64,000 bases of DNA from NCBI GenBank assembly GCA_947561585.1, contig CANNZV010000508.1, positions 1 to 64,000 of the forward strand, in the 5' to 3' direction. Below are positions 8,501 through 18,726 of the stretch, in pieces; position 1 is the first letter of the stretch, and each line of letters opens with the position of its first letter. Under the pieces are notes generated by a model that had not been told where the DNA came from, ran no database searches, and saw nothing but the letters and a program-made list of their open reading frames with translations. Position numbers and translations under genes: made by a program. This DNA comes from Caprella mutica (Eukaryota > Arthropoda > Malacostraca > Amphipoda > Caprellidae).

Positions 8501-11062
8501 TGAAAACTGTTAAAATGTTGATAAATTTTAATCTTTTTTATTTATTTCTACTAATTTTATTAGAAGTTTTCAATAAAATTTAGGATTTTTTTTCTGGGAA
8601 AAAATAATTTAAATGTTAACATCAAATTAATAAAAAAGGACAGAAATCATGAGTATATTAAGTAATTTAATTCGTATACATAAGAAGATACAAATAATAT
8701 TTCAATAGGGATGAATTTTTACGGTGAAAAAAATTATCTAGTTTCAGATAAAAATAATAATTAAAATGCAATAATAATAAAAAAGAAAAATTTCAACGAA
8801 TCAATAGAAATGTTCATATAAATCATTAATTTAAATAACGGCATATTTTAATTTTTCATGGGTTTTTATTTATTTTGTAATCCATTTAAATAAATCATAA
8901 CATCAAGCATTTAGTTAAAATGAACTTTTCTTGTGTAAGAGATAAAATTGTATGTAAAATGTCACATATTGGTGTAAATTTTTAATTCATAAACAAGATG
9001 GCGTACGTATAACCCACAATTGACAATTATTTTGAAATTATTTAGCCATTTTGCTAACTTGAAAATTTCAAATGTCAATTTTCTATTTGGACAAAATTCT
9101 TAAAATAAATGAACTTTTTAAAATATTCTGTAGAACATAAATATTAATTAATAAAATGCTCGAAATAGTTCATGTTAAAATTGTACTAAATATCTTTGTT
9201 TTCATTGAAAATTATTAAGCTGTTCAGTTTATTAACCCCTTGTCTTAGAGTAATTTGAAAAATGTGCTTATGACAATAGGCTTTATTCTATTTGGCATAG
9301 GCCGTGTATTCAGAAGATATATACCTACTTATAGGCCTACCTAACGAACAAAATAAGTAGGCAACCGTACGCACTTCTGCCTAGTGTAATAAATACCACA
9401 ATCATTTAATTACACACCATTAAAACCTATTGTCACTATACTTTCTTGAATTAACAGGAAAAACCATGCATTATCTTCAGTGTAATAGTTACTATGCTAT
9501 TCCTATGGAAGATAAATACTATCAGGCTGCAAGAAGGTTGTCAAAATAGTCAAGAAAGTAATAAATAAATAAAGTAATTAATTGATCTAATAATTATTTC
9601 ATAAATCACAGCGGTTCGAAATTATATTTATTGTTGATTATTTGAAGCGTGGCAGTATTATGTACCATAGGTAACATAAATTTAATAAACGAGTGCACGT
9701 ATGTACCAGATTAATTATATAAATACCCTATTTAGAAACATGTGGAATATATTTTTACCTATATTCGAGAATAGATTATTAATATTATAAGTATTTCAGA
9801 TGACAAGATTAATATATTTTTCTTTTTTTCCTTTTCAAATATGGCTGTAAAAGTAGAAAACATATCGTTAAATAAATTCTTTATACTGAACTGATTTAAA
9901 GAACGCATAGCCTACTTCTTCTTACACTGTTTACTTTAACAGCACCTGCCTGTGCTATATAGAACACAAAAGTTATGTGCGATAATATTCCACTACCTTT
10001 TTCCCACCAGAAAGTGCAAGGTGTCCCACTATAGGGTCCACAATTGCTATGGTCCCATTATAACGGTCCAACAATGGGACATAAAGGTTCCAAGTCCAAA
10101 CAGGTATTCAATGGACTGTTTATTTCTCTTTTCAATGAAAAACCATTGAAAAAAACCGTATGTAGTGCATATGTACCATCAATGTTCTAAAAAAAAAATT
10201 CATTAAATAAATTTTCAATGAAATTTTGGTCATTTAAATTAATGATTATATATTTCTTCCATATACAATCAGTGTATTTTGTAGCTGATAGTACTTTGTA
10301 CACACTATTAAAGTGCAAATGCAGTATATAGAAGCGTGGCTAGGTACTACCAACTAAAATATACAAGACCTTACAATTAAAAAAATATAATAACTGTTTA
10401 TAGGAATTTTTTCATCCAAATATCGGGTAATTTAAATATTAATATATTAAAATTCTCAACTTTAGGTTATACTTTACTAAAATTATCATGTTTTGCAAGC
10501 TTCAGTGGAATACATTTCAGTTACTCCTAAGAATATAGATTGGTCATACCAAATATAATGCATTGAATTTAACTGATTTTCTTTTGGTGAGGAGATCTTA
10601 CAGAGAGTCTAGGGACAGAATAAACTGAATAGGTCTACAGTAGATTTCAAACTGTAACTCCATCTATATTTTAAATCACCCATAGAAAATGGTGATACTA
10701 TTGATAGATGGTGTTATGTGGAATAAAGAGAGCATTTATCAACTAGATTTTATTATATGCTTTATTTAAAATAGTTATATCATCTTAAATTAAAAACATG
10801 ATTAAAATATTAAAACGTTATATCACTATCATATTTAAGAGATAATTTCTATGGAAATTTAATTATATCAATTACCTAATTAATATAATTAATTTAATGA
10901 ATAATTTAATATTAAAGTAATGAATATTGATAAATTGTACTAAATACCAATTGAAAGTTATTTTTATAAATCTATAAACTGAAGGAATTGTAGTAAACAA
11001 AACAAATAATAGAATGTATTCTAATTAACTCTTATATAACTAATTTATTCATAATTTTTTAC
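8501..11062. other. Unique AT-rich sequence, no gene seen
   Basis: No exon-like or repeat structure is visible except two 28-bp diverged direct repeats at 10022-10078 (TGTCCCACTATAGGGTCC and TGGTCCCATTATAACGGTCC). The open frame over those is not coding-like. Confidence 0.4.
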
Positions 11063-11398
11063 TATCTAGGCTTTTTTATTGACGATAGACTAACTTATAT
11101 AGAACATCTTTCAAGTCAAGTTAAAGGTATTTTATATGCAGCAGCCCCTTATTTAACAGAAAAACCTTAGTTTTAATGTATAATTCCCCAGCCTACTCCC
11201 TTTCTATCTAATCTATTATAGTATATGGAGAATCTTTTAACTCGCTGCTCTAGCCATTAAGAACTATTTAAACAGTATTTTAAGAATTATATTGAATGTA
11301 AAAAGATATTCTAATGGTAGGTTTTTTTTAAATGTAAAGAAATTTTTTATAGAATACTGTATGATGATATATTTTTTCTACTGCATTGTCTTTTTAAA
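11063..11398 (+). pseudogene. Decayed non-LTR retrotransposon ORF2 fragment (C-terminal to RT)
   Basis: The frame starting at 11063 reads Y-L-G-F-F-I-D-D-R-L-T-Y-I-E-H-L, which matches the segment just after the RT palm in LINE proteins of the Jockey/CR1 type (Y-L-G-x-x-I-D-x-x-L-x-x-x-x-H). After a stop at about 11168 and at least two frameshifts, matching pieces continue: I-V-Y-G-E-S-F-N-S-L-L, then S-I-L-R-I-I-L-N-V-K-R-Y-S-N-G. The order and spacing fit the usual C-terminal region. The RT catalytic part and endonuclease are absent. This is a dead, 5'-truncated copy; the clade assignment is tentative. Confidence 0.75.
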
Positions 11399-11580
11399 TT
11401 TTAAATAATAGAATAATATGATTTTTTTTCATATACATATTCAATCATATACATTATAGTTACAACATCAAAATATCAGAAACATTCTACATTTTTCCAT
11501 ATATTTTCTATCTCAGGTTGCAAGAATTCGAGTGCAGCTGAAACTAACTTTAGAGATCACCTGCTGATATCTTGAGAACA

Positions 11581-12371
11581 TCGGTACTATCGGAGAAAGA
11601 GTAGGTACTATCGGGGAAAGAGTAGGTACTATCGGAGAAAGAGTAGGTATTATCGGGGAAAGAGTAGGTACTATCGGGGAAAGAGTAGGTACTATCGGAG
11701 AAAGAGTAGGTACTATCGAAGAAAGAGTAGGTACTATCGGGGAAAGAGTAGGTACTATCGAAGAAAGAGTAGGTACTATCGAAGACAGAGTAGGTACTAT
11801 CGAAGAAAGAGTAGGTACTATCGGGAGAAGAGTAGGTACTATCGAAGAAAGAGTAGGTACTATCGGGGAAAGAGTAGGTACTATCGAAGAAAGAGTAGGT
11901 ACTATCGAAGACAGAGTAGGTACTATCGAGGAAAGAGTAGGTACTATCGGAGAAAGAGTAGGTACTATCGGGGAAAGAGTAGGTACTATCGGGGAAAGAG
12001 TAGGTACTATCGGGGAAATAGTAGGTACTATTGGGGAAAGAGTAGGTACTATCGGGGAAAGAGTAGGTACTATCGGGGAAATAGTAGGTACTATCGGGCA
12101 AAGAGTAGGTACTATCGGGGAAAGAGTAGGTACTATCGGGCAAAGAGTAGGTACTATCAGAGAAAGAGTAGGTACTATCGGGGAAAGAGTAGGTACTATC
12201 GGGGAAAGAGTTGGTACTATCGGGCAAAGAGTAGGTACTATCGGGCAAAGAGTAGGTACTATCAGAGAAAGAGTAGGTACAATCGGGGAAAGAGTAGGTA
12301 CTGTCGGGGAAAGAGTAAGTACTATCGAGGGAAGAGTAAGTACTATCAGAGAAAGAGTAGGTACTATCGAA
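11581..12371. repeat. Tandem array, 21-bp unit
   Basis: The unit GTACTATCGGGGAAAGAGTA plus G repeats about 38 times. Variants (CGAAGAAAG, CGAAGACAG, CGGGCAAAG, CAGAGAAAG) recur in the same order in places, so blocks of several units were duplicated. Two long minus-strand frames through it exist because 21 is a multiple of three. Confidence 0.97.
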
Positions 12372-12376
12372 GACAT

Positions 12377-12704
12377 TAATCATATACATGCAATCGTGCA
12401 AAGAAAGATATTTATATGCAAAATGTATATTAAATTCGTAATTAATCACTCAATATACTTATTTTATTGATAGTGAATACATCATTCACTTGAATACGCT
12501 TAATTTCTTGTGTTATAATGAGTAATATGACAAAATTGATGTACTGAAATTATTGATTGTTTTGGGGAAACAGTTAAAATTTACTTGTATTAAATAAAAT
12601 GATAATAGAAAATGCCTATACCATCAAAAACTACTTATATGTCGAACTTTTTAGAAATTTGTTGCAAAATTAAGTCTACTATTTTTTACAGTCTTATAGT
12701 ACAT
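12377..12704. other. AT-rich spacer
   Basis: Nothing recognisable between the 21-bp array and the following MITE. Confidence 0.4.
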
Positions 12705-12938
12705 GAGTTATGAAGTATTAGTTCCCTCATAATTCATTGCCACTTCATATCTCAGGTGCACTAGATAGTTTTCTATGATTAAAATCATAGAAAACTATGG
12801 TTATTGAAGAATAGCTATGACGCAATTCTTCTTGAGGTATATATTCTTTTTATAGTTTAAACATAGAAAATATTTCATAACTCAGGTTATGAAATATAGC
12901 ACTCATTACTCGAGTGCTTCATAACTCAGGAGTTGTAC
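12705..12938. mobile_element. MITE with GAGTTATGAAG termini, copy 1
   Basis: The left end ATGAGTTATGAAGTATTAG is roughly inverted at the right end (GTGCTTCATAACTCAGGAG). Inside is a perfect 11-bp hairpin, TTTTCTATGAT/ATCATAGAAAA with a 4-base loop. A second copy lies at 55268-55628 and shares the hairpin and the CATTACTCGAGTGCTTCATAACTCA end. Confidence 0.75.
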
Positions 12939-12945
12939 TCTAGTT

Positions 12946-13396
12946 ACCTTCGCATATTTGCGTAAGGTCATATTTTACTTTTCATTTATTTATTTATTTA
13001 TTTGTCTTCTTGTTATTCGCGTAATTGAAAAAATATTCAACCAAATTGCCTGAAATTTGGCAAAACGATTGTTCAATGTCCAATGACCTGCTGGTAAAAT
13101 TTTGGGAGCCACCCTGTGAAAGGTCAAGGTCATGGTTATTTATAACTCAAAAAGTATTTGACCCACATTGCATGAAACTTGGTGGGACGATTGGTCATTA
13201 TACAGGAACCATTTTGTTAGATTTTGAGAGTGATTGAGTAAAAGGTCAAGGTCAAGGTCATTTAGTACTCATTAACTCACAGGTATTATTCCATGTTGAA
13301 TGAAATTTGGTGGGACGATTGGTCATTATCCAGATACTAGTTTATTAGATTTTGGGAGAGTTCGGGTCAAAGCGGCGGCGAAGGTAGGCTCTCTAC
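12946..13396 (+). mobile_element. Interspersed element with internal ~115-bp subrepeats, copy A
   Basis: It is bounded by short inverted termini, ACCTTCGC at the left and GCGAAGGT at the right. Inside are about three subrepeats, each with AGGTCAAGGTCA, AACTCAAAAAGTATT, TGAAATTTGGTGGGACGATT, GGTCATTATCCAG and GTTTATTAGATTTTGGGAG. Copies B (21741-22326) and C (22583-22812) are in the opposite orientation. The ORF through it (13025-13237) is repeat-derived, not a gene. Confidence 0.85.
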
Positions 13397-14841
13397 CGAA
13401 TGCACGTAATCTAGTTTACTATATTATTATGACTGTTCCATTCATTGCCATGAAAATATTTATATTCAATTTTGTTTAAACTGTTTGATGAATGATTTAT
13501 TATCATAAAACAATATTCATATGGTAACATAAAAAGTAGCACATTTTTTCGATATAATTGAAGTAATTGATAATTATTACAATAGTAATGATACTCCATC
13601 CATATATTTATTTACTTATTATTCCTAATTTCTTGAAAATAGTTATAACTAATTAGATTTTTCTCAGAAACATAAATACGGTCAACACAAAATATTTTAT
13701 CTTTACTGAACATGGAAATAGTCATTCCACAAATTGCAATTTTATTGATTTTTATAAAAAATTCTTATTATATAAATATTTTTTTATATAGGTATGTTCC
13801 TATAAAAAATTAAATAATTTTATATTTTTTTTGTTAAAGCTATATATTTCTATTAATAAATGTTACTATGTATTATTATTTTTAATATATATATAGTTAC
13901 TTTATTTCAATACTGTACATTTTAAACAAACAAACATTTCTCCACACACCCACCAGTTTAAGCAGCTGTCAGTTATATTAATACTGGACATTATTTACAG
14001 CCAAGATAGAGGCATCTGTCAGCAGCCTTCTTTGGCTCCTTCTTGTTGTTCTCCTTCTTGTTGTTTCACGGTGTAATGGTCAAGGCAATGTGATTAGTTA
14101 TCTTGAACTAATTTGTCCTTAATTGCTCTGAAGGTAAAATGACATTATTAGTTACCTGAAATTACCTAATTTTACAGTCCTTTCTTCCAAATTTCTATAA
14201 GAAGAATCAAGAAAATTGTACATATACATACCTATGTTGATTTAATATGTATACAAATTTCATAATTAAAGTCTAAAACTTTTCATTGCAAATTTATGAT
14301 ATCACAAATAGAAAATTTAAATGTATATCCAATATATGAAATAAACGTAGAAAACCATACCATTATACCAAACAAACTTTAAAAAACCATACCACTATCT
14401 ATCAAATAGCGTAAAATCCATATCTCTATATACAAAATAACGTATAAAATCATACGAAATGCATGTATAACACCGTACCAATACACCAAATCACGTATAA
14501 CACCGTAGAATATACAAGGGCTATTAATGGACAGTGTATAAATAACGAAGTAAGTTTCAGCTGTTGTTGCCTTGCGTCCAAGATATAATATTAAGATTTG
14601 AAGCAGCTGACGCTATAACTACTTGTCATGCTTTTCTTTCTTCAATCTCAGTGTAAAAAGAAAGAACATCTGCAAGGCAGTGCTTATACAGTCTCTTCTA
14701 TGAAAAAAAATGTACAGTCATCTTCACTATGTTTCTACTCAATGCTATTCCTACGGAAGTAATCTAGCCACGCTTTTTTAAAAGGAGAACACGCGTGCTT
14801 TTAATATACATTAATTTATGTGGTGTGGAAAAACGTTATAT
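13397..14841. other. AT-rich sequence with a degenerate repeat, no gene seen
   Basis: A loose repeat of ACCATACCA/TATACCAAA-like units lies at about 14345-14520. A Gln/Glu-rich minus-strand run near 14040-14090 comes from a CTTCTTGTTGTT simple repeat. Otherwise nothing is recognised. Confidence 0.4.
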
Positions 14842-14932
14842 GGGGTTTGTTCTGAGTTAGCGAACGGTTCCACAATTTCAAAAATGTAAGAAAAATATAT
14901 AATATAACTAATTGATAATTCGAAACTTACCT
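14842..14932. mobile_element. Short deleted MITE of the GGGTAAGTT superfamily
   Basis: The left end GGGGTTTGTTCTGAGTTAGC continues CGAACGGTTCCACAATTTC, close to the element at 42324. The right end GATAATTCGAAACTTACC matches the inverted terminus of the element at 29584. The interior has been lost. Confidence 0.65.
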
Positions 14933-15226
14933 TATATATTAAATTATAAGATTAGTTATACTAATAGTAGTGTATATAGGAAAAATTTTAAAGGTTGATA
15001 TGTAAAATGTATAGGAAAAAATATGTAGAACGGACTTATTTATTTCTAATGTATGCCAAGTATCACAATCACAATACATAAATAGCATTGTAAATAAAAC
15101 TATAGATTACCATCAATTTTTAAAATCTTCATACCTTGTTCGGTAATTCATAACGTACGGTAATTGGTCTTTCACCCAGTAGTTTAAAGTGCTTCATTAG
15201 GGATGAGTGAAATGAGAAGAAAATCC

Positions 15227-15350
15227 CCCCCCCCCCCATTACAGGTGATGTCTTGACCCCTCCCCTCCCCTTAACTCACTTCTACCACCTGCGTGGGGGA
15301 TGGGGGACAAGATACCACCTGTAATGGGGTTGGGGGAAGGGTGTCCACTT
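15227..15350. repeat. C-rich/G-rich inverted repeat
   Basis: A run of 14 C continues into CCCATTACAGGTG and TCTTGACCCC. The inverted counterpart GGGGGACAAGATACCACCTG, then TAATGGGG, lies about 45 bases to the right. AT-rich sequence lies on both sides. Three copies of AAATGTCCTCTTAAATCATT follow at 15380-15440. Confidence 0.7.
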
Positions 15351-15444
15351 ACTTCGTTTAAAAGTCCACTTAACTAATAGGTATAAATGTCCTCTTAAAT
15401 CATTTAAATGTCCTCTTAAATCATTTAAATGTCCTCTCCAGGCT

Positions 15445-16162
15445 CCGGGAAAAAAAAAAGATTTAATTACAAACTATTATAGAATTAATGTCTAGGATCA
15501 TTATTCTGCCAACCGCATAAAATTCTTTTCAAAATATATTTTTTTTATTTGCTTTTAAAGTTTTTAATACTCTGTGTGCAACAATCGTACGAAAGACTAA
15601 CCTGACGCTGAAGAAAAAGATTGAACACTCTTTGGCTTAATTTCAGATTTGAATTTTATAACCAAACAATGCATATTCAGCCTTCATTTAAGATTTAAAT
15701 TATTTCCTCCTATTTTATGTCTTTACACGAATATTTAATATTGGACTGTTATACTTTATACCTACCTAACTGACATTCAAAACAAACGGTGTACATGCTT
15801 TTTTTTGGTAATGAAAATTAGCAAGTCGGTAGTAAAACAGCTATTGTAGAGTTTTGATTATATAAATCTTTAAAAGAATATAAAGTAAAATAGATGGGGT
15901 TTGCAGCAAAATGATAAGAAACATTAGTCTAATTGATAAAATAATATAAATTAAACGTTTCACTCAAATTATTTATCTTGAGTGAAATTACACAATTCAC
16001 TCAGTTCATCAAAGCAAGACTTAAAATCAACATAACGGAGTATTTGAAAATTCCGAATGATGTTTTGCTGCCCTCAATTCGTAGAAAGTACGATGGTTCC
16101 GAAGTCCAGATTTTCCTGACGTAGAATCTTTCCTTGTTTGTTCAGAAGGTCATTTTGCTTAG
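15445..16162. other. Unique AT-rich sequence
   Basis: No feature seen, apart from weakly coding-like sequence in the last 100 bases that may belong with the next entry. Confidence 0.35.
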
Positions 16163-16441
16163 CAGCTCTTCAGATCAGAATGTTTATTTATATTTAGTGT
16201 AATTGAAAAACAGTCTAACGTTAATCCACACCCGAATATTAAGTCTCTGAAGACAGCCATTCCAAGAGAAGTCCGTACTCTCGATGTTGATGAAATACTC
16301 TTTAGATGTTAGTCAGATGATCTCCAAATTATCCAGGCGAATATGAAATGTGTTAGGACTGCAGAAAATAATGTTAAAATGAACATTTTACCATTTAAAT
16401 TCTATGAATCAGTTAATTTTGAAATATTTGAAAAGTTCTAA
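16163..16441 (+). pseudogene. Coding-like segment with one internal stop, unknown
   Basis: One frame is open for 47 codons, stops once (TAG near 16308), and is open again for 43 codons to TAA at 16439-16441. The text around the stop is protein-like: K-T-A-I-P-R-E-V-R-T-L-D-V-D-E-I-L before it, and S-D-D-L-Q-I-I-Q-A-N-M-K after it. I do not recognise the family. A decayed retroelement or gene copy is possible, and so is chance. The 20-bp array begins 25 bases later. Confidence 0.25.
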
Positions 16442-16466
16442 TCTATTTGCTGGACCCTGTATAATA

Positions 16467-16886
16467 ATATGAAGTTACTAAATATATCATGAAGTTGTTA
16501 AATATATTATGAAGTTGCTAAATATATCATGAAGTTGTTAAATATATTATGAAGTTGCTAAATATATTATGAAGTTGCTAAATATATTATGAAGTTGCTA
16601 AATATATTATGAAGTTGCTAAATATATTATGAAGTTGCTAAATATATTATGAAGTTGCTAAATATATTATGAAGTTACTAAATATATTATGAAGTTGCTA
16701 AATATATTATGAAGTTAGTAAATATATTATGAAGTTGCTAAATACATTATGAAGTTGCTAGATATATTATGAAGTTGCTAAATATATTATGAAGTTGCTA
16801 AATATATTATGAAGCTGCTAGATATATTATGAAGTTGCTAAATATATTACGAAGTTTCTAAATATATTACGAAGTTTCTAAGTACC
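16467..16886. repeat. Tandem array, 20-bp unit
   Basis: GAAGTTGCTAAATATATTAT repeats about 21 times. The first few and last few copies diverge most (GTTGTT, TTTCTA), the usual pattern of array edges. Confidence 0.96.
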
Positions 16887-16987
16887 TAATATTATAATTC
16901 GCTAAAATATTATAGGCTGCAAAATTTTTCTCAAATAAAAGATTATTTTCCTTATAGTGTATTATTTATTACATTATTATATTATAT

Positions 16988-18178
16988 ACAGGGTGGCGAA
17001 AAAAAAAAAAAAATCGGAACCATTTTCAAACTAGTTTATTTTTATCAAAGCTAGAAATTTTATAAAAAAATAGTTTTATTCCTTTACTGTTTCTGCATCT
17101 ATCTTGAAAATCTGTTGAAGTTAAGACAATAATTAAACATCCTGCAGCGAATTAAAGAAAGGTAATTGAAAATGGCTTGACGGGGACGAAATATACAAAA
17201 AAAAAACACAATAGGTATAATTCATTTCATATGGATGTAAATACATTTAAATTATATTATTTTTTGTGACAAGTAAAAGACAATTAAAACCTTAATTACC
17301 ATTTGAGAATTGATGTTCAATATAAAACTGATATCTTTAATAAAATCAGTTCGCCGTTAATTTGTATCTCCTATTCGAAACCCTCGAAATGCAGATTTCA
17401 AAAGAACAGAGTTTTTGTTGTGACAAGACCTTTAAACACTGAAGACTTTAAACAGTTTCAATCTCATTTTGAACACAGCTTTCAGGAAAGATTTTCACCA
17501 ACTGTAAAATCATATTGTCTTTTATTAATAAGTTCTAAACTGAAGACACCACTTTATTTTGAATAAAAAGCGATTATGTCGCAGGAGAACAGAACGAACA
17601 CATGACAACATTAATCTTATTTATGAACAATTATATCAATCAATTATATCAATCAGGAGGAATGAATTAGACATCACAAAAGACACAGTTCACTGAATTG
17701 TTAAACACGATTTGAGATAACCTCCTTTCAAGATGCATGTAAGGCTCGAATTCTTAGAACTGATTTACTGTAAGTCTAAATTTTTCAAGATGGTTTCTGC
17801 AAAGAAATGCTCGTTTTGGAGAAGACATCGGGATTGGTGATGAAGAAGTATTTCCATGAATGAAAGAGTCAATAAACAATACGTTAATTAAATGAAAAAT
17901 AGCGTTTTTTGAAATTTTACTAATACTACCATATGGAAATAAATTATATCTATTCTGAAGTCTTTCTGTGTTTTTCGTCCTCGCGAAAGCCCTCTTTATT
18001 TATATTTTTTTAATTCGCTGCAGAATGTTTAATTTCAGTCAAAAGTTTGACAGATTTTCATGAAAGATGCAGAAGAAATATACAAATAAAACTCTGTTTT
18101 TAGAAAAATTCTAACTTCAATAGTTTGTAAAAACGAACTAATTTGAAAATGGGTGTCTTTTTTTTGCGCCACCCTGTA
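16988..18178 (+). mobile_element. Tc1/mariner-superfamily element, internally deleted, ~250-bp TIRs
   Basis: The termini are TACAGGGTGGCGAAAA (left) and TTTTGCGCCACCCTGTA (right), flanked by TA. The inverted similarity continues inward for about 250 bp: CATTTTCAAA.TAGTT, TCTGCATCT, ATTAAACAT.CTGCAGCGAA, and GGTATAATTCATTTC with its counterpart. Such CAGGGTG termini with TA duplication are typical of mariner-like elements. The ~690 bp between the TIRs hold only an N-terminal part of a transposase, with stops and frameshifts. The element cannot encode a working enzyme. Confidence 0.88.
17580..17890 (+). pseudogene. Transposase remnant of the Tc1/mariner element
   Basis: Broken frames read R-N-E-L-D-I-T-K-D-T-V-H, I-V-K-H-D-L-R, then P-F-K-M-H-V-R-L-E-F-L-E. 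This is the second helix-turn-helix and linker typical of these transposases. After a frameshift comes I-G-D-E-E-V-F, with V-N-K-Q-Y shortly after. That corresponds to the conserved S-D-E-A-x-F...V-N-K-Q-N block holding the first catalytic Asp. At least two stops and two frame changes break the sequence, and the second and third catalytic acids are missing. The 87-codon frame at 17303-17566 is upstream in the element and shows no recognisable match. Confidence 0.75.
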
Positions 18179-18254
18179 TATTAAATTATTCTTATATTTC
18201 CTTTTATTAATGTTACAGTGTAGGCATGTCTTCACCTGGCTAAGATGTCATTAC

Positions 18255-18430
18255 ATAGTGAACCCCCCCCCCCCCTTTAGCACCCTCCTCCACCCTCTAA
18301 CACCCTCCTCCCCCTTATCTACACCCCCACCTTTATCTCCTCATCTCCCCTTCCATCACCTGCTGTAAGAGGGGTGGAAAGGGACTCTTTAAAGAGTTAA
18401 AGGGAAAGAGACTTTAAACTTTAAAGGGTA
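18255..18430. other. C-rich then G/A-rich tract with low-complexity repeats
   Basis: A poly-C run is followed by ACCCTCCTCC-type repeats to about 18360, then by GGGACTCTTTAAAGAG and TTTAAAGGG repeats. The proline-rich frame here is low-complexity artefact. 18431-18620 is AT-rich with no feature. Confidence 0.6.
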
Positions 18431-18620
18431 AGAGAGGTTAAAGAGAATTAATTAAAGCATAATAGTCATATACTGTATTAGTTGAAATTGAACAGCTGGT
18501 TTGATAAAAGAAAAGTAAATAAAATGAGAATTGCAGAAAACTTATAAAAAATATCTAAATTCTGCAGATTGTTTAACGAAGTTTGTTCTATCAAAATAAA
18601 TACATGGAATATATTCTTCA

Positions 18621-18726
18621 GTATCTTAGATACCAATTTTTGTGTACCTAAGATACCCATTCTAACGTATCTTAGATACCAATTCTTGTGTACCTAAGAT
18701 ACCCATTCTAACGTATCTTAGATACC
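18621..18726. repeat. Tandem palindromic repeat, 46-bp period, GTATCTTAGATACC
   Basis: GTATCTTAGATACC starts at 18621, 18667 and 18713. Between copies lies the inverted form GTACCTAAGATACCC. Each unit can fold. The core resembles the GGTATCCATGATACC tip found in several MITEs. Confidence 0.85.

Noticed and set aside
11513..12449. Two minus-strand frames of 287 and 299 codons (Pro/Thr/Val- and Tyr/Ser/Asp-rich)
   Set aside because: The 21-bp unit is a multiple of three without stops. The two frames overlap in the same repeat, and the unique flanks add no recognisable domain.
17303..17566. 87-codon ORF inside the mariner-like element
   Set aside because: It starts at TTG and shows no transposase motif. 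The recognisable transposase remains lie further downstream in other frames.
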